Positions 24,545 through 35,471 of a stretch of DNA of 64,000 nt are shown in pieces. The DNA is from Planctomycetaceae bacterium (GTDB lineage: Bacteria > Planctomycetota > Phycisphaerae > Phycisphaerales > SM1A02), in the NCBI GenBank assembly GCA_027490145.1, contig JAIXYQ010000010.1, positions 367,198-431,197 on the forward strand, in the 5' to 3' direction. Positions within the stretch are counted from its first letter, which is position 1. Every line of letters starts with the position of its first letter. Both the position numbers and the translations under genes were made by a program. The notes beneath the pieces are model-generated. The model made no database searches, had not been told where the DNA came from, and saw only the letters and a program-made list of their open reading frames with translations.

Positions 24545-26092
24545 ATGCACCCCGTCCTGACTGCGCTTGGCCTTGATCGTCACGCCCGTGTGAAGCCCGC
24601 CGCCGGCCCCGCGCCCGAGGGTTGGGTCGTCACCGAGAACCCTGCCGACGGCTCGCTGCTGGCCATGGTCCGCCTGCAGCCGCGCGCCGAGCTGGAGGCC
24701 ACGATCGCCCGTGCGCAAAAGGCCTTCGAGAGCTGGCGCATGCTGCCCGCGCCCAAGCGCGGCGAGATCGTGCGCCGCATCGGCGAGGCGTTCCGCGTGC
24801 ACAAGGATGCGCTGGGCGAGCTCGTGAGCCTGGAGATGGGCAAGATCAAGGCCGAGGGCCTCGGCGAGGTGCAGGAGTGCATCGACATCGCGGACTTCGC
24901 GGTCGGTCTCTCGCGCCAGCTGTACGGCCTGAGCATGCACAGCGAGCGGCCCGGGCACCGCATGTACGAGCAGTGGCATCCCCTGGGGATCGTCGGCTGC
25001 ATCACGGCGTTCAACTTCCCGATCGCCGTGTGGGCCTGGAACAGCATGCTCGCCGCGACCTGCGGCAACAGCACGCTGTGGAAGCCGAGCCTGCTCACGC
25101 CGCTCACCGCGATCGCCGGCAGCGAGGTCGCCTGGAAAGTCATGCGCGAGCAGGAACTCTGGCGGCCCGAGGGCATCGACCCCGCCGACATCTTCCCGCT
25201 CATCATCGGCACCGATGCCGAGGTCGGCGAGCCGATGCTGGCCGATCGACGCATTCCGCTGATGAGCGCGACCGGCTCGTGCCGCATGGGCCGCCGCGTG
25301 GCGGAAGTCGTGGGCAAGCGCCTCGGTCGCACGCTGCTTGAACTGGGCGGCAACAACGCGATCATCGTGCTGCCCGATGCCGACATGGAGCTCGTCGTGC
25401 GCGGCGTCCTCTTCGGTGCCGTGGGTACGGCGGGGCAGCGCTGCACGACCACGCGCCGCCTGCTCGTGCACGAGTCCATCGTTGACCAGCTCGTCGATCG
25501 CCTGGCCAAGGGCTACAAGGGGATTCCCATCGGTGATCCGCTCAAGCCCGGCACGCTCGTCGGTCCGCTCATCAACCGTCAGGCCGTGGCGAACATGCGT
25601 CACGCCATCGAGCAGGCGGTCGCGCAGGGCTGCACGGTCGTGAGCGGTGGCCTCGAGGGGATCGATCGCTTCAAGGACACGCCGGGCCACTTCGTCACGC
25701 CGACGATCATCCGCGTGAAGCAGGGCTGCGTGCCGGCGATCTGCTGCGAGGAGACCTTCGCGCCGATCCTCTACGTGTTCAGCGTGAAGGATCTCGATGA
25801 AGCCATCGCGATCCAGAACGGCGTCGACCAGGGGCTGAGCAGCGCGATCTTCACCGACAGCGTGCGCGCGGCCGAGCGGTTCCTGGGGCCGGCCGGCAGC
25901 GACTGCGGCATCGCGAACGTGAACATCGGCACCAGCGGCGCCGAGATCGGCGGCGCGTTCGGCGGCGAGAAGGACACCGGCGGCGGCCGCGAGTCAGGCA
26001 GCGACAGCTGGAAGGCCTACATGCGCCGCCAGACCTGCACGATCAACTACAGCAAGGACCTGCCGCTCGCGCAGGGCATCCAGTTCGGGTGA
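24545..26092 (+). CDS. ALDH7-family aminoadipate-semialdehyde-type dehydrogenase
   Basis: 515 residues. NAD-dependent oxidation of alpha-aminoadipate semialdehyde (piperideine-6-carboxylate) to alpha-aminoadipate, a step of lysine breakdown, is the known role of this subgroup. Catalytic Glu lies in LELGGNNA and catalytic Cys in GTAGQRCTTTRR. The C-terminal signature TSGAEIGGAFGGEKDTGGG followed by ESGSDSWKAYMRRQTC marks the ALDH7 (antiquitin) clade. No other lysine-catabolic gene is nearby, so the true aldehyde could differ. The start ATG 24545 matches the family start and a -10 box. Single gene, ended by a hairpin shared with the convergent cyclophilin. Confidence 0.92.
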   Translation: MHPVLTALGLDRHARVKPAAGPAPEGWVVTENPADGSLLAMVRLQPRAELEATIARAQKAFESWRMLPAPKRGEIVRRIGEAFRVHKDALGELVSLEMGKIKAEGLGEVQECIDIADFAVGLSRQLYGLSMHSERPGHRMYEQWHPLGIVGCITAFNFPIAVWAWNSMLAATCGNSTLWKPSLLTPLTAIAGSEVAWKVMREQELWRPEGIDPADIFPLIIGTDAEVGEPMLADRRIPLMSATGSCRMGRRVAEVVGKRLGRTLLELGGNNAIIVLPDADMELVVRGVLFGAVGTAGQRCTTTRRLLVHESIVDQLVDRLAKGYKGIPIGDPLKPGTLVGPLINRQAVANMRHAIEQAVAQGCTVVSGGLEGIDRFKDTPGHFVTPTIIRVKQGCVPAICCEETFAPILYVFSVKDLDEAIAIQNGVDQGLSSAIFTDSVRAAERFLGPAGSDCGIANVNIGTSGAEIGGAFGGEKDTGGGRESGSDSWKAYMRRQTCTINYSKDLPLAQGIQFG

Positions 26093-26107
26093 GTGCCTGA
26101 GCAGGAC

Positions 26108-26127
26108 CCGCGCCGCTCACGGCGCGG
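26108..26127. terminator. Bidirectional GC hairpin between two convergent genes
   Basis: CCGCGCCG-CTCA-CGGCGCGG, a perfect 8-bp stem between the stops at 26092 and 26169. A 10-bp direct repeat TCAGCACTCA follows at 26129 and 26148. No U-tract in either direction. Confidence 0.55.
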
Positions 26128-26168
26128 TTCAGCACTCAGGCCGCGGGTCAGCACTCACGGCGCCCCAC

Positions 26169-26858
26169 TCACTTCGCCGGGGCAGCCGGAGTGGTCGGCG
26201 CTGCGGGCTTGGCAGCCGCCGCGGCCTTGGCCTCGTCGGCGGTCAGCATCGATGCCTTGGTGATCATCACGTCCTCGACCGGCACATCGCGCATGCCGCC
26301 CTTCATGCCGGTCTTGACGTTGCGGATCGCATCGACCACGTCCATGCCGCCGATCACGCGGCCGAACACCGCATAGGCCGCGCCGTCACGCGGCAGGTCG
26401 AGCCCGCCGTTGTCGACGACGTTGATGAAGAACTGGCTGGTCGCGCTGTCGGCCACGCTGGTGCGCGCCATCGAGATCGTGCCGCGCGTGTTCTTCAGGC
26501 CGTTCTGCCACTCGTTCTTGATCGGTGCGCGGGTGTCCTTCTGCTTCATGTCGGGGGTGAAGCCGCCGCCTTGGATCATGAAGCTGCCGATGACGCGGTG
26601 GAAGGTCGTGCCGTCGTAGTGGCCGTCCTTCACGTACTGCACGAAGTTGGCCACGCTGAGGGGCGCCTTCGATTCGTTGAGCTCCAAGATGATGTCGCCC
26701 TTGCTGGTCGCGAGCTTCACGAACACGACCTTGTCCTCGGCGGGTGCGGCGGGCGCGGCGGGGGCCGTGGGCGCTGCCGGAACGGCGGGCTTGGCCGCAT
26801 CCTGGGCAGCGGAGACGGTGGTCAGGGCAAGGACGGTGGTGAGCAGGGTGCGCAGCAT
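26169..26858 (-). CDS. Secreted cyclophilin-type peptidyl-prolyl cis-trans isomerase
   Basis: 229 residues. Signal peptide (MLRTLLTTVLALTTVSAAQ), an Ala/Pro-rich spacer, then the cyclophilin domain with FHRVIGSFMIQGGGF, GTISMARTSVADSATSQFF and AYAVFGRVIGGMDVVDAI. It accelerates proline isomerisation during folding of exported proteins. An Ala-rich tail follows the domain. The start has a GAGGA Shine-Dalgarno, and a TAGCAT box lies 27 nt upstream, so this gene has a conventional leader. Single gene, convergent with the ALDH. Confidence 0.93.
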   Translation of the reverse strand: MLRTLLTTVLALTTVSAAQDAAKPAVPAAPTAPAAPAAPAEDKVVFVKLATSKGDIILELNESKAPLSVANFVQYVKDGHYDGTTFHRVIGSFMIQGGGFTPDMKQKDTRAPIKNEWQNGLKNTRGTISMARTSVADSATSQFFINVVDNGGLDLPRDGAAYAVFGRVIGGMDVVDAIRNVKTGMKGGMRDVPVEDVMITKASMLTADEAKAAAAAKPAAPTTPAAPAK

Positions 26859-26885
26859 GGTGGTTTCCTCGGAGTAGGTGCTCGG

Positions 26886-26891
26886 ATGCTA
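26886..26891 (-). promoter_or_regulatory. -10 box TAGCAT of the cyclophilin gene
   Basis: TAGCAT on the minus strand, 27 nt before the ATG at 26858, leaving room for the GAGGA ribosome site. It overlaps the probable promoter zone of the divergent ccsBA gene. Confidence 0.4.
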
Positions 26892-26925
26892 GCGGGTCGA
26901 ACCCGTGGCGGCCCTCGCTCCTACC

Positions 26926-29900
26926 ATGTCAAACCCGATGGACTCCACGCCCACGACCGCACCGTCCATGGCCCGCCGCACGCTGCCCCGCGTGGGCGGA
27001 CCGCTCGCGCCGGTGATCGACCTGTTCAGCAGCGTCCGCTTCGGCATCGTGCTGCTGGTGCTCCTCTTCCTCTACATGTCGATCGGCAGTGCGGGGATCA
27101 TCTATCCGGTGCACCCCAACGTGTTCCACCCGGATGCCTGGGTACACGCACAGTTCCGCCAGTGGCGGCCGTTCGAGATGACCGAGTTCGAGTGGTTCCA
27201 CTGGTGGCCGTTCGACCTCCTGATGGGGCTGCTGTCGGCGAACCTCATCGTCACCACGATCCGGCGCATCCCCTTGAAGGCCGTCAACCTCGGCGTGTGG
27301 ATGATCCACGCCGGCATCATCGTGCTGGTCGTGGGCAGCGTGATCTACTTCGGGCGCAAGGTCGAGGGCGAGGCCCCCGTGATCAGACGCGCCGTGGTGC
27401 TTTCGCTGAAAGATGCCGCCGGCACGGTCGTGGCGCGCGAGCGCGTGATCGCCGTGCCGGGTGCGCGTGCGCAGTTCGGGCCGGAGGCGACGCCGTACCT
27501 CGTCGAGGTCGCGGACATCGATCCCTCCTGGGAACTCCTCAGCGGCGCCGACAAGGGCAAGCGCGCCTACAGCGTCACGCTCACGGTCAACCGGGGCGAC
27601 CAGCGCTTCATGCGCCAGGTGGTGGCCGGGTATCCCGAGTACACGGAAGACCTGGTCCTGACCGATGACCAGGCACAGCCGGTCAAGCGCGCCCGCAAGG
27701 TCAACGCCGACGGCAACCCCATCATCGATGCCTCGCTCGAGGTCGGGCTCGAGTACGCCGGGCAGGGGTGGTTCTACCTGCGCAACGACCTGTCGAAGGC
27801 CTGGGCGCTCTACGTGCGCGCCCCCGGCGACGGCCCCTGGACCATGCGGCCGATCGATGGTCTGCCGCTCTACAACGACTACATCGCCAGCCGCGACGAG
27901 GTCTTCAACGGCGATGGCACGCCCATCGACCCGATCGACCTGAGCGTGCCGGCGACCGATCCCGACGATCCCTTCAAGGATGTCGCGCTGCGCATCAACG
28001 GGTTCCTGCGCTACGCCATCGACCGCTCGCGGTGGATGCCGGGCACCGAGCGCGATCCGTTCAATCCGGTGGTCATGCTGCAGGTCTCCACCGGCAAGCC
28101 CGGCGAAGCTGGTGATCGCTACCAGCTGCAGGCGCTCGATCCGGAGCGCAGCATGGCCGACGGCGGTCTGCTGCGTGCGCAGGTGATCCGCGACGAAGCC
28201 GAGATCGCCCGCGCGTCGTCGCAGCCGAGCCTGCGCATCGCGGTGCCCTCGATCGGGTTCGATGGCGTGATCGCGATCCAGCCACCGACCGCCGGAGCGC
28301 CACCGGCGTCGACGCCGATCGGTGCGCCCGAGTCGGGCTGGTCGTTCCGGGTCGTCGCCGTACAGGATCGCCTGACTGTCGGCGAACGCACGACCGATGT
28401 CGCCATCGTCGAGATCGTGTCACCCACGCGCACCTGGCGCCGCTGGGCCTTCTCCGATCCGGCGCTCACGCGCGACCTGCCGCCCGAGGGCGAGCCGCAG
28501 GACCAGCCGCTGCCTCCGGATGCCTCGATCACCACGACCTACGTGCCCGGCGAGGATGGTGCGTTGCTCACGGTGCTCATCGGACCTGCGCCGGGCCAGT
28601 TGCGTCTGGCCAGCTCGATCGGCGCCATGCGCGGTGCGCCGCAGCCGATCGAGGTCGGCAAGCCCTTCGCGTTGCCGTCGGGGCTCGCGATCACCCTGCT
28701 CGAGTACCTGCCCAACGCCGTCGCGGTGACCAAGCCGTTCATCGTGCCGCCCGATGAGCGCCAGCGCGATGCGCGCGAACTCTTCTCGCGCGTGCTCGTG
28801 TCGGGTCCGCAGGGCGGCTCGACCTGGCTTGACTATCACCCGTACGTCTTCGATCGCCGGGCCGATGCGCTGCGGCGGCATCCGTTCGAGCCCACGCTGG
28901 TCGATCTCGGCGGCGGTCGCAAGGCCGAAGTGCTCTTCTCGCGCGTGCGCGTGCCGATGCCCACGAGCGTGGCGCTCGATGACTTCCTGCTGGCCACGCA
29001 CATCGGCGGCTACACGGGTGAGGCCTCGACGATCCGCGACTACACCAGCATGCTGCGGTTCGACGATGGCGCCGGCTGGAGCGAACCCGTGCCATGCAGC
29101 GTGAACGCGCCGGTCGAGCACGATGGCTGGTGGTTCTTCCAGGCGCAGTGGGATCCGCCGGACCAAGCGCGGTTCGAGGGTGACCGCGCCAGCCGCGGCC
29201 TGAACTACACCGTGCTCGGGGTCGCCAATCGAGAGGGCGTCATGATCCAGCTCTTCGGATGCATCCTGTCGGTCGTGGGCATGGCCTACGCCTTCTACGT
29301 CAAGCCGATCATCAAGCGCCGCAAGCGTGAGGCCGCGCTGGCGCTCGCCGCGCAGGTGCGAGCCGGCGGCCAGCGGGCCTCGACGGCGCTCATGGTGGCG
29401 GTCGCGTGCGCGGTGCTCGCGTGCGCCGTGCCCGCGCGAGCCGACGAGGCGGCCAAGCCCTTCCACGAGGCCGTCGACCTGCTGCCCCTGGGCGAGGTCG
29501 CGGTGCAGACCGAGGGGCGGCTCAAGAGTTTCGGCAGCTTCGCGAATACGCAGATGTCCTTTGTGAGCGGGCCGCGGCGCATCAACGGGCAGAGCCCGGA
29601 GTTCACCTACCTCGACCTGCTGCTGCGACCCGAGGCGTACGAGGATGCCGACATCGTCTTCGTGAAGGGCGCGGCCGCGCGCGTGCCGATCGCCGAAGCC
29701 GTGATCGATTCGAGCAAGGGCGACGATGCCCGCAAGGCGGCCGAGGAGCGCATGGCGGGGTTCCTGAAGCATGGCTTGATCTCGCCGGCCCTGCTGCAGC
29801 GCCCCGAGGTCATGGCCACGCTGCGCCGGATGGAGCAGGACCTGATCCGCACCGAGAAGGTGGTCAGCCAGATCCAGGGTGCGATGAGCGTGCGCGAGCC

Positions 29901-31188
29901 CAAGTACCTGCTGTCCCGGCTGCTGGTGATTCCGCCCGCGACCGACGATCCGCAGCAGCGGTGGCACAGCCTGGGCGAAGTCATGATGCTCGCGGTCGAC
30001 GCCGAGCGCGCGAAGGCGGCTGGCATCGATCAGAAGCCGCTGCCGGGCATCGACATCGCCCTGCAGCGCGCCGTCGCCTCGGCGTGGAAGGACCTCGTCG
30101 ACGCATGGGCCGCGCAGGATGCCGCGGCCGCGTCGAAGGCGGTCGCAGCGCTGGCGGCATCCGTGCACGCGGTCAATCCCGCGGTCTATCCCGACACGGC
30201 GCGCCTGGGCTGGGAATCCTGGTACTTCCGCAACGGCAACCTGACCCGCGTGTGGCTCGTCTACATGGCGGCGATCATCCTGCTGCTGCTCGGGCTCGTG
30301 TACCGCTGGCCGCGTGCGCTCGCCTGGGGGCTTGCGGTGTTCGGCATCGCGTTCCTGCTGCAGACGGCCGCGGTCATGCTGCGCTGGTGGATCAGCCAGC
30401 GCTGGCCCAACAGCAACATGTTCGAGGCCGTCACGACCGCAAGCTGGTTCGGCGCGTGCTGCGCCGCGGGGCTCGAACTCTGGCTGCGTCGGCGACCGGT
30501 GCGCGGTTGGTTCGCGCTTACCGCGTCGGCGTGCAGCATGGTCGCGCTCATGGCGGCGCACTTCCTGCCGGTGCAGCTCAACCCGAACATCAGCAACATG
30601 ATGCCGGTGCTGCACGACGTGTGGCTCTACATCCACACGAACGTGATCATCTTCAGCTACGCGCTCATCTTCATGGCGGCGATCAGCGCCGGCGGCTACC
30701 TGCTCTATCGCTGGCGCGGTGGCCCCGCGACCTACGCCCGCGCGGGCGGCACGGCGGCGATCGTGATGGCGGGTGGGACCGGGTCCGCTGCAGCTGGCGG
30801 CGCGGGCGGGGCCGTGGTCTCGGCCGGCGGTGGGGCCATGGGCTTCGGCGACGATGCGCAATCGGCTGGTGGCAAGGGCGGCCTGGGTGAACTCCTCGAC
30901 GGCGTCACGCTGCTGCTCATGGAACTCAGCTTCATCCTGCTCTGGGCCGGCATCGTCATGGGCGCGATCTGGGCCGACCACTCCTGGGGCCGGCCGTGGG
31001 GCTGGGACCCGAAGGAAGTCTTCGCGCTCAACACCTTCATCGTGTTCGCGCTGCTCATCCACGTGCGCTGGCGCGTGAAGGACAAGGGCCTCTGGACGGC
31101 TGTGCTGGCGGTCATCGGCGCCGCCGTGATGCTCTTCAACTGGATCGTGATCAACTTCGTGATCACGGGCCTGCACTCGTACGCGTGA
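26926..31188 (+). CDS. Fused ResB-CcsA cytochrome c biogenesis protein
   Basis: 1420 residues; delivers heme across the membrane and attaches it to apocytochromes c (System II). The N-terminal ResB half has membrane helices (about 30-55, 85-100, 120-140), a very long periplasmic loop and a fourth helix near 770-790. A linker with LGEVAVQTEGRLKSFGSFAN joins the CcsA half, with about eight helices, the His-bearing VLHDVWLYIHTNVIIFSYAL and the heme-handling WWD motif WADHSWGRPWGWDPKE. The start is uncertain: ATG 26926 is used, with an in-frame GTG at 26905. A Gly/Ala-rich insertion lies near residue 1285. Fusions of the two halves are known in several phyla. Confidence 0.9.
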   Translation: MSNPMDSTPTTAPSMARRTLPRVGGPLAPVIDLFSSVRFGIVLLVLLFLYMSIGSAGIIYPVHPNVFHPDAWVHAQFRQWRPFEMTEFEWFHWWPFDLLMGLLSANLIVTTIRRIPLKAVNLGVWMIHAGIIVLVVGSVIYFGRKVEGEAPVIRRAVVLSLKDAAGTVVARERVIAVPGARAQFGPEATPYLVEVADIDPSWELLSGADKGKRAYSVTLTVNRGDQRFMRQVVAGYPEYTEDLVLTDDQAQPVKRARKVNADGNPIIDASLEVGLEYAGQGWFYLRNDLSKAWALYVRAPGDGPWTMRPIDGLPLYNDYIASRDEVFNGDGTPIDPIDLSVPATDPDDPFKDVALRINGFLRYAIDRSRWMPGTERDPFNPVVMLQVSTGKPGEAGDRYQLQALDPERSMADGGLLRAQVIRDEAEIARASSQPSLRIAVPSIGFDGVIAIQPPTAGAPPASTPIGAPESGWSFRVVAVQDRLTVGERTTDVAIVEIVSPTRTWRRWAFSDPALTRDLPPEGEPQDQPLPPDASITTTYVPGEDGALLTVLIGPAPGQLRLASSIGAMRGAPQPIEVGKPFALPSGLAITLLEYLPNAVAVTKPFIVPPDERQRDARELFSRVLVSGPQGGSTWLDYHPYVFDRRADALRRHPFEPTLVDLGGGRKAEVLFSRVRVPMPTSVALDDFLLATHIGGYTGEASTIRDYTSMLRFDDGAGWSEPVPCSVNAPVEHDGWWFFQAQWDPPDQARFEGDRASRGLNYTVLGVANREGVMIQLFGCILSVVGMAYAFYVKPIIKRRKREAALALAAQVRAGGQRASTALMVAVACAVLACAVPARADEAAKPFHEAVDLLPLGEVAVQTEGRLKSFGSFANTQMSFVSGPRRINGQSPEFTYLDLLLRPEAYEDADIVFVKGAAARVPIAEAVIDSSKGDDARKAAEERMAGFLKHGLISPALLQRPEVMATLRRMEQDLIRTEKVVSQIQGAMSVREPKYLLSRLLVIPPATDDPQQRWHSLGEVMMLAVDAERAKAAGIDQKPLPGIDIALQRAVASAWKDLVDAWAAQDAAAASKAVAALAASVHAVNPAVYPDTARLGWESWYFRNGNLTRVWLVYMAAIILLLLGLVYRWPRALAWGLAVFGIAFLLQTAAVMLRWWISQRWPNSNMFEAVTTASWFGACCAAGLELWLRRRPVRGWFALTASACSMVALMAAHFLPVQLNPNISNMMPVLHDVWLYIHTNVIIFSYALIFMAAISAGGYLLYRWRGGPATYARAGGTAAIVMAGGTGSAAAGGAGGAVVSAGGGAMGFGDDAQSAGGKGGLGELLDGVTLLLMELSFILLWAGIVMGAIWADHSWGRPWGWDPKEVFALNTFIVFALLIHVRWRVKDKGLWTAVLAVIGAAVMLFNWIVINFVITGLHSYA

Positions 31189-31197
31189 ACCCGGCGG

Positions 31198-31218
31198 GGC
31201 CGCGTGCGTTCAGCGGCC
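31198..31218 (+). terminator. GC hairpin after ccsBA
   Basis: GGCCGC-(9 nt)-GCGGCC directly after the stop at 31188. No U-tract. Confidence 0.35.
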
Positions 31219-31250
31219 GGTTCGCGCGGCTCGTGCCGCCGCGCGCCCGC

Positions 31251-31502
31251 TCACGCTGCCTGGTCGCGCGCGCCGTCGGCCTCGAGTTCATCGAGGTAAC
31301 GCGTCGACACGATCAGCATGGGGCTGATGATCCGGATGTCGCTGTCGCGCCGGGGCGCCGACACGACCAGTGAACGGCCATTGCCGCTCAGCAGCGCGAA
31401 GTCGTGGTGCACCACATCCACGGCCTGTCCATCGGCGAGGTAGAGCCGAAACGGCCGGAAGGGCTGCGCCTTGATGAGCCCACGCAAGGCATCGGTGTTC
31501 AT
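31251..31502 (-). CDS. Small conserved planctomycete-type protein
   Basis: 83 residues, function unknown. The pattern KAQPFRPFRLYLADGQAVDV, VVHHDFALLSG, and IRIISPMLIVSTRYLDEL belongs to a small family that I recall as abundant in planctomycetes, with many copies per genome. A strong GGAGG five nt before the ATG at 31502 fixes the start; an in-frame GTG lies upstream at 31520. It stands alone between ccsBA and the MFS gene. Confidence 0.7.
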   Translation of the reverse strand: MNTDALRGLIKAQPFRPFRLYLADGQAVDVVHHDFALLSGNGRSLVVSAPRRDSDIRIISPMLIVSTRYLDELEADGARDQAA

Positions 31503-31592
31503 GGAAACCTCCACGGACACTGTAAGCCAGCATCACGCCCAACCTTCCGAAACCGCACAAAATTTGGTGCATGCCGCGCGTGCCGCCGCGCG

Positions 31593-32957
31593 TCACTCTG
31601 CCGCCAGCGACACCCCACGGCGTTCCTTCACCAGCAGCACGCCCACGACCACCGTGGCGAGCGCGATCGTGATCGGATACGCGAGACCCGCGTACGGATT
31701 CCCCGTGCGCTCGACGAGCAGCGACGCGACGTACGGCGTCAGTCCACCGAAGACGCCGTTGCCGATGTGGTAGGGGAGCGACATCGAGGTGTAGCGGATC
31801 CGCGTGGGGAAGAGCTCCACCAGGAACGCCGCGATGGGGCCGTAGACCATCGTGACCAGCAGCACCTGCACGAAGACGAGCGCCACGAGCATCACCGCGG
31901 GGAAGGTGGCGTCGTCGGCGGGACCCTGCCCGGCCGAAGCGCCCGCGGCCGCGAACTGCTGGCCGAAGTGCATCATGCCTTGGTAGATCGGCACGTAGAG
32001 CAGGGCCGCGAGCAGGCACCCGGTCAGGATGATCGGCTTGCGGCCGATGCGGTCGGACAGGCTGCCGAAGAGGACGAAGAACGGCGTGGCGAGCAGCAGC
32101 GCCGCGACCACGATCAGGTTGGACGGGACGAACTCGACGCCCGCCACGCGCTGCAGGAAGAAGAGTGCATAGAACTGCCCCGTGTACCAGACCACGCCCT
32201 GGCCCGCGACGGCGCCGAAGAGCGCGATCAGCACGAGCCGGCGGTTCTCCGGCTTGCCGAAGCTCTCGGCGATCGGGTTGCGCGACAGGGTGCCGTTGCG
32301 CTTGGCGCTGGCGAAGAGCGGCGACTCCTCCATCCGCACGCGGATCCAGTACGAGAAGAGCACGAGCACGATGGAGAGCAGGAACGGGATGCGCCAGCCC
32401 CACTCCTCGAAGGCATCCTTGCCCAGCGACTGCCGGCACGCCAGGATCACGCCGAGGGATGCGAACAGGCCGAGCGTGGCGGTGGTCTGGATGAAGCTCG
32501 TGTAGAAGCCGCGACGCGCATCGGGTGCGTGCTCGGCCACGTAGGTGGCCGCACCGCCGTACTCGCCGCCCAGCGCCAGCCCCTGCACGAGCCGCAGGAC
32601 CGTGAGCCCCAGCGGTGCGAGCACGCCGATCTCGGCGTACCCCGGCAGCAGACCGATGAGGAAGGTCGAACCACCCATGAGCAGCAGCGTGACGAGGAAG
32701 GTGTGCTTGCGGCCGACCACGTCGCCCAGCCGACCGAACACGATCGCCCCGAAGGGCCGCACGATGAACCCCGACGCGAAGATGGCCAGCGTCTTCAGGA
32801 AGCCGGCAGTGGGGTCATCGCCGGGGAAGAACTTGGCGCCGAGGATCGTCGCCAGGCTGCCGAAGAGGTAGAAGTCGTACCACTCGATCAGGGTCCCGGC
32901 GCTGGCGGCGCCGATCACGCGCCAGATCACGCTGCGTGGAGGTTGCGCGGGGTGCAT
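31593..32957 (-). CDS. MFS transporter, metabolite:proton symporter (MHS) type
   Basis: 454 residues, about 12 membrane helices. Opening WRVIGAASAGTLIEWYDFYL and the cytoplasmic loop motifs FGRLGDVVGRKHTFLVTLLL and FGSLSDRIGRKPIILTGCLL mark the metabolite:H+ symporter subfamily (ProP, ShiA, KgtP relatives), which imports osmolytes, shikimate or dicarboxylates with protons. An insertion near residue 340 (about 25 Ala/Gly-rich residues) is not typical. Substrate cannot be told. Leaderless-type TAGAGT box 9 nt before the ATG. Confidence 0.88.
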   Translation of the reverse strand: MHPAQPPRSVIWRVIGAASAGTLIEWYDFYLFGSLATILGAKFFPGDDPTAGFLKTLAIFASGFIVRPFGAIVFGRLGDVVGRKHTFLVTLLLMGGSTFLIGLLPGYAEIGVLAPLGLTVLRLVQGLALGGEYGGAATYVAEHAPDARRGFYTSFIQTTATLGLFASLGVILACRQSLGKDAFEEWGWRIPFLLSIVLVLFSYWIRVRMEESPLFASAKRNGTLSRNPIAESFGKPENRRLVLIALFGAVAGQGVVWYTGQFYALFFLQRVAGVEFVPSNLIVVAALLLATPFFVLFGSLSDRIGRKPIILTGCLLAALLYVPIYQGMMHFGQQFAAAGASAGQGPADDATFPAVMLVALVFVQVLLVTMVYGPIAAFLVELFPTRIRYTSMSLPYHIGNGVFGGLTPYVASLLVERTGNPYAGLAYPITIALATVVVGVLLVKERRGVSLAAE

Positions 32958-32966
32958 CGAACGGGC

Positions 32967-32972
32967 ACTCTA
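32967..32972 (-). promoter_or_regulatory. -10 box TAGAGT of the MFS gene
   Basis: TAGAGT on the minus strand, 9 nt before the ATG at 32957. Confidence 0.4.
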
Positions 32973-33016
32973 GCGCGGCGCCCGTCGTGCCCGTGCCGCC
33001 TCAGCGCTCGCGCCCC

Positions 33017-35304
<2,288 letters not shown>

Positions 35305-35311
35305 ATGAGGA

Positions 35312-35317
35312 AGGGTA
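35312..35317 (-). promoter_or_regulatory. -10 box TACCCT of the hydroxyacid dehydrogenase gene
   Basis: TACCCT on the minus strand, 7 nt before the GTG start at 35304. Confidence 0.45.
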
Positions 35318-35458
35318 GCCGCGGGCACAGCGATCGCCGTCGCTCGAGCGCGTGGTGCGCTCGGCCACCCCGTCCTCACGCCGTCGATCGGTCGCGTCCG
35401 GTGCCGACCGGGTCGCCGCGTGTGCGCAGCGGTCGCCCCGCGCGGCGCCGCACCGCGC

Positions 35459-35464
35459 TACCTT
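35459..35464 (+). promoter_or_regulatory. -10 box TACCTT of the ABC permease gene
   Basis: TACCTT ends 7 nt before the GTG at 35472 and decides this start over upstream in-frame codons. Confidence 0.45.
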
Positions 35465-35471
35465 GCGCAGC

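Noticed and set aside
26905..26925. GTG start for the ccsBA gene
   Set aside because: No -10 box or ribosome site clearly supports it, and it would add seven residues that look unconstrained; ATG 26926 is preferred, without certainty.
28420..31176. 918-codon open frame antisense to ccsBA
   Set aside because: High GC favours long antisense frames. The product is His/Arg-rich with no domain, while the plus strand encodes an obvious ResB-CcsA fusion.
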